A stretch of 64,000 nucleotides of DNA from Globodera rostochiensis (taxonomy: Eukaryota > Nematoda > Chromadorea > Rhabditida > Heteroderidae), in NCBI GenBank assembly GCA_018350325.1, contig JAEVLN010000001.1:4679254-4743253 (forward strand), given 5' to 3'. Below the pieces are notes generated by a model. The model worked only from the letters and a program-made list of their open reading frames with translations. It was not told the origin of the DNA and did no database searches. A program made the position numbers and the translations under genes. Positions 56,861-64,000 of this stretch are shown piece by piece (positions within the stretch are counted from its first letter, which is position 1; every line of letters begins with the position of its first letter).

Positions 56861-59800
56861 ATGTCTTTCCCGCTTTTCTTCCCCCTTCTTATCTTTCTAA
56901 TCCCGTTGATCGACTGTCAACGGACTCCATCCCGACTGACGTCCGTCCAGACTCAAACCGGGCCTGTGCCAGACCCGACCCGGATCGCCGACCCTTCCCT
57001 GCTGCCCGTACACCTTCAAAAGCCGGACTACAGACCGTTGTCAAACGAAGCGGAGAGGAAGTCGGGTGGTCCGAAGCCGCCGATGGCGGAAACCGGAGAG
57101 ACGGAGGGAGCGACGGCTAAGACAACGGACCAGGAGAAGGCCTCAGAGACGGTGGTTAACATGGGCGAAGGGGAGGATGTGACGACGGAGAAGCCCAAGG
57201 ACCAGGTTGGAATGGGACCCGGGGGAATAGGGGGGGGGAGAGGGGGGAGGATGAGGAAGAAGGGGGAGGATGAGGAAGAGGAAGAGGGGGGAGGATGAGG
57301 AAGGGAAGGGAGGATGAGGAAGAAGAAGAGGGGGGAGGAAGTGGAAGAGGGGGGAGGAAGGGGGAGGATGATGAAGAGGAAGAGGGGTGAGGATGAGGAA
57401 GGGAAGAGGGGAGAGGATGAAAAAGAGGAAGAGGGGGAGGATGAGGAAGACGAAGAGGGGGGAGGAAGAGGAAGAAGAAGAGGGGGGAGGAAGGGGAAGA
57501 GGGGGGAGGATGAGGAAGGGGGTGGAAGGGGAACGGAGGACAATTGGAAGAGTATGTTGGGAGGAAAATAAGAAAAAGGAATGAAAGAAATGATGATTAA
57601 TTTATTATTTGCTCTTAAGTCGGAAGAAGCGCAGAAGCAAGCTGATGCTAAAATTGGAGAACAGACCGGAGCGATTGAAGAGACGCAAAAAAAGGGAAAA
57701 GAGGCGGAAGTGGAAGAGAAAGCAAATGAAGCAATTGCAATGGAGGAAGAAGCAAAAAAGAAGAAAGAAGAAGCGGAAGAGAAGAAAGAAGAGGCGGAAG
57801 AGAAAAAGGAAGAGGCGGCTGTGGAGAAAGAAGAAGCGAAAGAGATGAAAGAAGAAGCGGAAGAGAAGAAAGAAGAGGCGGAAGAGAAAAAGGAAGAGGC
57901 GGCTGAGGAGAAAGAAGAAGCGAAAAAGATGAAAGAAGAAGCGGAAGAAGAGAAAAAAAAGGCGGAAGAGGAGAAAAAAGAGGCGGAAGAGAGAAAGGAA
58001 GAGGCGGCCGAGGTCTTGCTATGCCGACAGTCGTTCGTAAAGCTTTTGTCTTTTGAAGGCTGAAGCGGCATCGGCGGAGATGCCCCCGGCATCATCCGCC
58101 GCGGACGAGAGAGCGAAAGAGGAGGAAACTTTCCCTGAGGGTGCGGTGGCGGCGCTGGCGGACGCGCTCCGTTCGGCCAAATTGCTGGTGCAAAACATAA
58201 CTTTGGTGGTGCCCGGGGACAGCGCGTCCCTCGCCGCCCTTCTCAACGCGCTGATCGACAGTCGATCAGCCGTTTTTTATACTGCCAATAGCCCTCCGGC
58301 GCAGCGTAATTGCCTTTCCCTGAAATGCTTTAAATCCCTCACAAATCAGCAGCGTCCCAGACAAATCCAACGCCTTCCCCCCGCCCTCCGGTCTTCTTTG
58401 ATCAGCCCCTTATTAACTGTCGTCCGATCACCGCCCCCCAATTCCAATTCAATCCAACCTCCTCAGCAACATTACCCGCCCCCGTCCCCGTCTCCGTCCC
58501 AATTAACCCGCATCAGTCCAATTTCCTTGTGGACGTGGAACAGTTACATGGATGGATCAAGGTTTACTTCACACCCAACACAAACAATTGATCCGATCAG
58601 TCGGGCCAAAACGTGAAAGTACTCGATGCCAGCTACGAACCGGACCCGGGGACGGCTGACCACGTCCAATTCTACGCAGAATATTACGCCAATTGGGGCA
58701 AACTTATCAGGGAAAAGGTTGCCTCTTCACCAAACAAACGAACATTAAAAAAGACTAAGTTCAGAAAGGTCGGCAATATGAGCGGTCGCACATCCCTGGC
58801 GCTGTTCCCTTCAACGTGAACATCGCGACCTACCCGAGTTGGTCCGTCTCCAAACTCCAAATACTCTCTCCAAACGAATGAAAATTGCTCGAAGGAACGA
58901 AAGACAGGCGCTGTATCCGGCGGACAAGTTCGAGCAGTACGTGCAGAGGCTGGGCATTGACAGGGGCGACCGCCTCGTCGTTTACTCCAGAGGGCCGTTA
59001 GGTGGACTTTTGCACGCCGCTCGAGTGTGGTTTTTGCTGCGGGTGGGGGACCAAAGCGTTATGACTTTATGGAGACCACCGACTTTTTTGCTTTCAGACA
59101 TACGGACACGAGGACGTCCGCGTTCTCGATGGGGGACTGGACACGTGGCGCAGGGCGGACCTTCCGGCAAATGACGTGGAAGTGGAGACGAAAGTGCGTT
59201 GGGGGAGTGGGGGGGGGACGGGGGGGGGAGTGGGGGGGGGGAGGGGGGGGGGGGAGGGTAGGGGGTGAGGGGGGGGGTCAATGGCTAAGAAAGACAAGAG
59301 ACAAAACATGACATGTTCAGTTGGGCAATTGGAAGGCGCACTTCCGACCCGAACTCGTGGCCACTTTCGAGGAGCTGACCAATGCCGAATCGGACGGATT
59401 TTGCATTTTGAGCCGACTTAATTGGGTCATCCTTAACACTAAGCTTTGTGACCTTTGTCTTAATTATTCAGTTCAATTTTTTGGATGTTCGGCCACGCAA
59501 TGAATTTTTTGGATTGGTTGGACCCCAACCCTTCGGTTTGCCCCCCCCCCTCAATTTGCCCCTTTCAAATGCCTTCAATTATTCGAAGGCCCCCAACGGA
59601 ATCGGCTGCCCGGCACCAAACCCTTTCCGGCAGATGAACTCGTCCAGGACGGCCTTTTGGCGCCCCCGGCTGAAATTATCCGAAGTCAATTACCTAATTA
59701 GTAATTACATATAAAGCAGCTCTTCCGCCCCTTCAGAGCTGCAGCAAATTGGTTATTCCCGCGGTTACCAAACCATCGCAATGGGAAACACGGCCGACGA

Positions 59801-59960
59801 GGCGTCGTTGGCATTGTTGGCGCTCGGGCAAGTGCAGGACACACGGGCCAAGTTATTCAATGTGAGGATGGGAAATTGTGCCAATGCCAAAGTCGGAAAC
59901 TCTCAGGGAGGCATGGAGGAGATCCGCCGAAGGGCACCTTATTTGATTTCGAAGAACTGA
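56861..59960 (+). CDS. Secreted K/E-rich protein fused to a two-domain rhodanese (MPST-like) lacking the catalytic Cys
   Basis: ATG 56861 begins a signal peptide (MSFPLFFPLLIFLIPLIDC). The exon at about 57620-58012 is a K/E/A heptad-like coiled coil (EEAEEKKEEA repeats). After AALADALRSAKLLVQNITLV, a phase-0 intron (about 58271-58349) leads to rhodanese domain 1: NFLVDVEQLHGWIK, VKVLDASYEPDP, HIPGAVPFNVN, RGDRLVVYSRGPLGGLLHAA, YGHEDVRVLDGGLDTWRR. Domain 2 has FLDVRPRNEFFG, RLPGTKPFPADELVQDGLL and GYQTIAMGNTADEASLALLA, ending EEIRRRAPYLISKN-stop. Rhodaneses transfer sulfane sulfur through a Cys in the domain-2 active loop; here that position reads Met (TIAMGN), so sulfurtransferase activity is doubtful. 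The fusion rests on in-phase splice sites; two adjacent genes are the alternative. Confidence 0.6.
57205..57619. repeat. Purine-rich intronic tract
   Basis: Almost pure A/G on the plus strand (GAGGAAGAAGAGGGGGGAGG variants) within an intron bounded by CAG|GTTGG and CTCTTAAG. It resembles the neighbouring K/E-coding exon in composition but has frameshifts and stops. Confidence 0.7.
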
Positions 59961-60090
59961 TGCATTTTCGCAAATAATCAGAAAGCATTTCTGGGATAAG
60001 CAGAAGCGACAATGGACTTCGGCAACATAAAGTCAAGTAACGTTATCACTGTCTAAAACTGCTAATGGCACAGTTTGGCGAACAGTTCAG

Positions 60091-61016
60091 CTACGGCACG
60101 TAGGGCTGACGTTCAATGACGGGTTTGAGCGTGTAGCTGAAATCAAATGAATGAGAGAGACAAATAAATTGGTCTCCACTTTATCGGGTACGGGTTGGCC
60201 ACGGTTTGCCATGCCTCGCGCTCTTCGAACTGCCAGAAGCCATGTTTGATCTCGGGCGGCGGCTCTTTGCCTTCAATCTCCTCGAAGACCGGCTCCTCCT
60301 CCCCCTTCGGCGCCGTCGTCCTTTTCGTTCTTCCCGAAGTGCTCACCGTTTTTGTTGTCGACTGTTCACTCCAATCGAAAGGAATCTTTCGGTTTACCAA
60401 ATTGGATGGAGATGGTGGGGAGGGCACCCACCGGGGGGGGGGGGAGGGCACCCGGCACCGGAATGGATGGACTAATTAATGCCACACAAATGAGGGCATT
60501 CGAAGGGGGCGGGCACTTACCCGTAGGGCATCTTTCGGTTTACCAAATTGGATGGAGATGGTGGGGAGGGCACCCACCGGGGGGGGGGGGGAGGGCACCC
60601 GGCACCGGAATGGATGGACTAATTAATGCCACACAAATGAGGGCATTCGAAGGGGGCGGGCACTTACCCGTAGGGCATCCCCTCGCCAACGTCCAAAAGG
60701 TGAGCGGCCCATCCGCAGTGCAAAATCAGCAGCCCTGCGATGATAAGCACCAAAGCGAAAGGAAGTAAAGCGCCGGCACTGAAATTTAAAGTAAAAATTG
60801 GCCGGGGAATGGGAGGGGCACAGACACGGCAGAACATTCCACTGCCACACAGGTGAGGAGGAGGCCGAGCAGTAACAGAACACCGATCAGAAACAGGAGA
60901 AAGCCGAGGATCACGACGAACTTCCGGGCGGGCCAAACGCCCATGTAAACGGGGACACAAATGCCGCAAAATATGGGCGGGGAGCGTTTGTAATACCACG
61001 GCACATATTGAGCCAT
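60091..61016 (-). CDS. Small two-TM membrane protein, unrecognised
   Basis: ATG 61016 (MAQYVPWYYKRSPPIFCGIC) leads into VPVYMGVWPARK and a transmembrane helix (FVVILGFLLFLIGVLLLLGL). A small intron separates a second helix (LLPFALVLIIAGLLILHCGW) and AAHLLDVGEGMPYG. Then come an exon with IPFDWSEQSTTKTVSTSG, EEEPVFEEIEGKEPPPEI and GFWQFEEREAWQTVANPYP, and a last exon YTLKPVIERQPYVP-stop at 60091. The first part has CxxC (CGIC). The exon joint around 60380-60680 is obscured by a tandem duplication of 146 bp. No family recognised; the architecture suggests a small endomembrane or surface protein. Confidence 0.55.
60385..60679. repeat. Tandem duplication of 146 bp across exon edges
   Basis: Two near-identical copies (60385-60530 and 60531-60679) containing CTTTCGGTTTACCAAATTGG, CACCCACC plus a G run, GGAATGGATGGACTAATTAA and CACTTACCCGTAGGGCATC. 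Each copy carries the same donor (complement of CTTACCCGTAG) and a possible acceptor (CTAATTAA, complement TTAATTAG), so an extra exon could be created. G-run length differs by a base. Confidence 0.9.
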
Positions 61017-61834
61017 TTGAGCCAGAAACAATTTTTGGACAATTTTTGGCTTTGAAATTTGTTTTTTGTGTTTGTTGTTGTGTTGTTCGGCGGTCGATGA
61101 TTCTTTTCTCTCTTTGAATGGAACGTACGGAGGGGGAGGGGGGGGGGGGGTAAAGTGAGGGGAAAAGGTGGGGGGGGGGGGAAAGGGAGCTGATCAGTGG
61201 GGGGGGGGGGTCCCTTCTCGTCGCTCGACCGACCGATCGGGGGAGTGATTGAATGGGGAGGAGAGCGAGTGAATCAGCCCCCCCCCTGCCCTCCCCTCCC
61301 CTCCCCTCCCCTCCCCCCCCCCCCCCCCCCCCCCCCCTCCCCTCCTCTCCCCCCCCTCTCCCCTCCCCCCCCCCCCCCCCCCCTCCCCTCCCCCGCTACT
61401 CTCTCTCTTTTCTGGCCTTCTTTCATTCATCCTCTTCCTTCTCCGCTAACATCCATCAGATTTGCCGTCTAATGGATGGAATGGCTTTCCCTCATCCGCT
61501 GGTTGAAGGATGGACCGCTTCCCCCCCGGAGGGGACGACTTTCGCCTTTCAAATGAGGCAAAGTCAGTCAGTTGTTATCATTCACTGACTCCGATTTCCA
61601 CAAATTATTTAACTTTTATTGATGAATAAAATAACAACAAAAGACAAAAGATGGAATGAGATGGAGTAAATAGAGAGAGCAAAAATTGAATGCAAATAAA
61701 GCCAAAGCAAAAATTTGCTAAGTTTAAACCGGGAAAATATTGAAGGTTCGACAGAAAAGTACAATTTAAAGGAAGGATCGAATTTTGGGAGGGAGGAAAA
61801 TGAATGATCGAATTTGAGGAGAGATATGTCCCGG
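61017..61834. other. Intergenic region with G and C tracts
   Basis: Contains G runs at 61133-61210 and a C-rich block at 61280-61395. From 61600 it is AT-rich with no exon seen. Proline- and glycine-rich frames are artefacts. Confidence 0.45.
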
Positions 61835-62295
61835 GGGGGGGCGAGACGGGCAGAGAACCGGGGGGGGGGGGAGGCGAGACGGGCAGAGAACCGGGGGGGG
61901 GGGGAGGCGACGGGCAGAGAGAACCGGGGGGAGAACCGGGGGGGGGAGGCGAGACGGGTAGAGAGAAGGGGGGGGGGGAGGCGAGACGGGTAGAGAGAAC
62001 CGGGGGGGGGGGAGGCGAGACGGGTAGAGAACCGGGGGGGGGGGAGGCGAGACGGGCAGAGAACCGGGGGGGGGGGGCGAGACGCAGAGAGAACCGGGGG
62101 GGGGGGGAGGCGAGACGGGCAGAGAACCGGGGGGGGGGGGGGCGAGACGGGCAGAGAGAACCGGGGGGAGAACCGGGGGGGGGAGGCGAGAGTAGAGAGA
62201 ACCGGGGGGGGGGGGGGGGGGGAGGCGAGACGGGTAGAGAGCACGGGGGGGGGGGAGGCGAGACGGGTAGAGAGAACCGGGGGGGGGGTGGGGAG
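61835..62295. repeat. 33-bp G-rich minisatellite
   Basis: About 14 copies of GAGGCGAGACGGGCAGAGA plus ACC and a G run of 7-20. GGGCAGAG alternates with GGGTAGAG between units. The repeat produces spurious proline-rich frames of 246-315 codons on the minus strand. Confidence 0.95.
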
Positions 62296-62339
62296 AGAGA
62301 AAGTGATCGAAGAAAGGAATGAACTCGATCGAGGGCCGA

Positions 62340-62600
62340 TGGCATCGGAACGGGCTGTGATTTGGTGATTTGGGTAGCAAAACGCCTTCGCTGTCAGCTT
62401 CGACAGTACACCGGCACAATGCCATTGGCCCTCTCGTGGTCGCGCCATCGCTGGTCGTCGCTCGCGTGGGTGACGAAGCGCTCGCCCACCTCTTTTTCCA
62501 GAAGACGCAAATCCGACCAAAGCTGAGAGGTGATGGAGGAGGGACATTGAAGACAACGACCCAACAAAGTATAGCCAAAACCCACGAAAACGGCATTTTG
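62340..62600 (-). CDS. Possible exon of an unknown minus-strand gene
   Basis: Between two satellites lies about 260 bp of ordinary sequence. One frame reads [35 protein letters not shown] and ends [14 protein letters not shown]. Another opens with a signal-like [18 protein letters not shown]. Either could be a coding fragment, perhaps the N-terminal helix of a membrane or secreted protein. Evidence is weak. Confidence 0.25.
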
Positions 62601-62604
62601 GGAG

Positions 62605-63996
62605 ACGAATCCCGGCCCGGAGTCCCTAGGCTTAGAATTAAAATCCCGGCCCGGAGTCCCTAGGCTTAGAATTAAAATCCCGGCCCGGAGTCCCTAGGCT
62701 TAGAATTAAAATCCCGGCCCGGAGTCCCTAGGCTTAGAATTAAATCCCGGCCCGGAGTCCCTAGGCTTAGAATTAAATCCCGGCCCGGAGTCCCTAGGCT
62801 TAGAATTAAAATCCCGGCCCGGAGTCCCTAGGCTTAGAATTAAAATCCCGGCCCGGAGTCCCTAGGCTTAGAATTAAATCCCGGCCCGGAGTCCCTAGGC
62901 TTAGAATTAAATCCCGGCCCGGAGTCCCTAGGCTTAGAATTAAAATCCCGGCCCGGAGTCCCTAGGCTTAGAATTAAAATCCCGGCCCGGAGTCCCTAGG
63001 CTTAGAATTAAATCCCGGCCCGGAGTCCCTAGGCTTAGAATTAAATCCCGGCCCGGAGTCCCTAGGCTTAGAATTAAAATCCCGGCCCGGAGTCCCTAGG
63101 CTTAGAATTAAAATCCCGGCCCGGAGTCCCCCCTAGGCTTAGAATTAAATCCCGGCCCGGTCCCTAGGCTTAGAATTAAATCCCGGCCCGGAGTCCCTAG
63201 GCTTAGAATTAAATCCCGCCGGAGTCCCTAGGCTTAGAATTAAAATCCCGGCCCGGAGTCCCTAGGCTTAGAATTAATCCCGGCCCGGAGTCCCTAGGCT
63301 TAGAATTAAATCCCGGCGAGTCCCTAGGCTTAGAATTAAAATCCCGGCCCGGAGTCCCTAGGCTTAGAATTAAATCCCGGCCCGGAGTCCCTAGGCTTAG
63401 AATTAAAATCCCGGCCCGGAGTCCCTAGGCTTAGAATTAAAATCCCGGCCCGGAGTCCCTAGGCTTAGAATTAAAATCCCGGCCCGGAGTCCCTAGGCTT
63501 AGAATTAAAATCCCGGCCCGGAGTCCCTAGGCTTAGAATTAAAATCCCGGCCCGGAGTCCCTAGGCTTAGAATTAAAATCCCGGCCCGGAGTCCCTAGGC
63601 TTAGAATTAAAATCCCGGCCCGGAGTCCCTAGGCTTAGAATTAAAATCCCGGCCCGGAGTCCCTAGGCTTAGAATTAAAAGCCCGGCCCGGAGTCCCTAG
63701 GCTTAGAATTAAAAGCCCGGCCCGGAGTCCCTAGGAGGCTTAGAATTAAAAGCCGCCCGGAGTCCCTAGGCTTAGAATTAAAATCCCGGCCCGGAGTCCC
63801 TAGGCTTAGAATAAATCCCGGCCCGGAGGTCCCTAGGCTTAGAATTAAAATCCCGGCCCGGAGTCCCTAGTTAGAATTAACCCGGCCCGGAGTCCCTAGG
63901 CTTAGAATTAAAATCCCGGCCCGGAGTCCCTAGGCTTAGAATTAAAATCCCGGCCCGGAGTCCCTAGGCTTAGAATTAAAATCCCGGCCCGGAGTA
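62605..63996. repeat. 34-bp satellite array running to the window end
   Basis: About 41 head-to-tail copies of a 34-bp unit (variants of 32-33 bp) formed of ATCCCGGCCCGGAGTCCCTA then GGCTTAGAATTAAA. Homogeneity is very high; differences are the number of A residues after AATT and a few short indels in the right half. Each unit contains TAGGCTTAG, a 9-nt match to the nematode telomere repeat (TTAGGC)n. It ends within 10 bp of the window edge with GGAGTAGTTC and may continue beyond. Confidence 0.97.
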
Positions 63997-64000
63997 GTTC

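Noticed and set aside
61605..62596. Proline/serine/arginine-rich minus-strand frames resembling extensins or collagens
   Set aside because: They come from the 33-bp G-rich repeat and stay open in three frames; no Gly-X-Y periodicity.
62605..63996. Direct-repeat array considered as CRISPR
   Set aside because: Units are contiguous with no variable spacers, in a eukaryotic genome.

Overview
This is nuclear DNA from a nematode. Coding sequence is split by short introns with TTTCAG/TTTTAG acceptors. Several neighbouring same-strand genes sit only about 200 bp apart, with an acceptor just upstream of the start codon, as in trans-spliced operons. One gene encodes a nematode-type AKH/GnRH-like peptide ([11 protein letters not shown]). 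The genus cannot be settled from the window; a tylenchid plant parasite is possible but unproven. The DNA is packed with G or C homopolymer runs and G/C-rich minisatellites, many of them inside introns. These produce long spurious Gly/Arg/Lys or Pro/Ser/Leu reading frames that are not listed as genes.

Layout, 1-16 kb: the 5' half of a copper P-type ATPase (minus, cut by the window start); a Myb/SANT-like coiled-coil protein (minus) with a hAT-type MITE in an intron; then plus-strand housekeeping genes: mitochondrial EF-G, a DCAF7/SWAN WD40 protein, NF-YA, RNA polymerase II subunit RPB9 and Ragulator subunit LAMTOR2. EF-G/DCAF7 and RPB9/LAMTOR2 look like operon pairs.

16-37 kb, mostly minus strand: an Na+/H+ exchanger with a 1.1-kb minisatellite in an intron; the PI(3,5)P2 phosphatase FIG4, whose 1.8-kb intron holds the AKH-like neuropeptide gene on the opposite strand; urocanate hydratase; and one or two unrecognised genes (helical protein, Q/RGG-rich exons).

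37-64 kb is more repetitive: MITEs, a C-rich minisatellite, an orphan type-I membrane protein (minus), an acidic Q-rich orphan, a large coiled-coil/Q-rich orphan, a second Myb/SANT-like protein with a 1.3-kb intronic minisatellite, a predicted secreted K/E-rich protein that appears fused to a two-domain rhodanese lacking its catalytic cysteine, and a small two-TM protein (minus). The window ends in a roughly 1.4-kb array of a 34-bp satellite carrying a 9-nt match to the nematode telomere repeat. Exon boundaries were read by eye from GT-AG sites, reading phase and remembered family sequences; no search was run.
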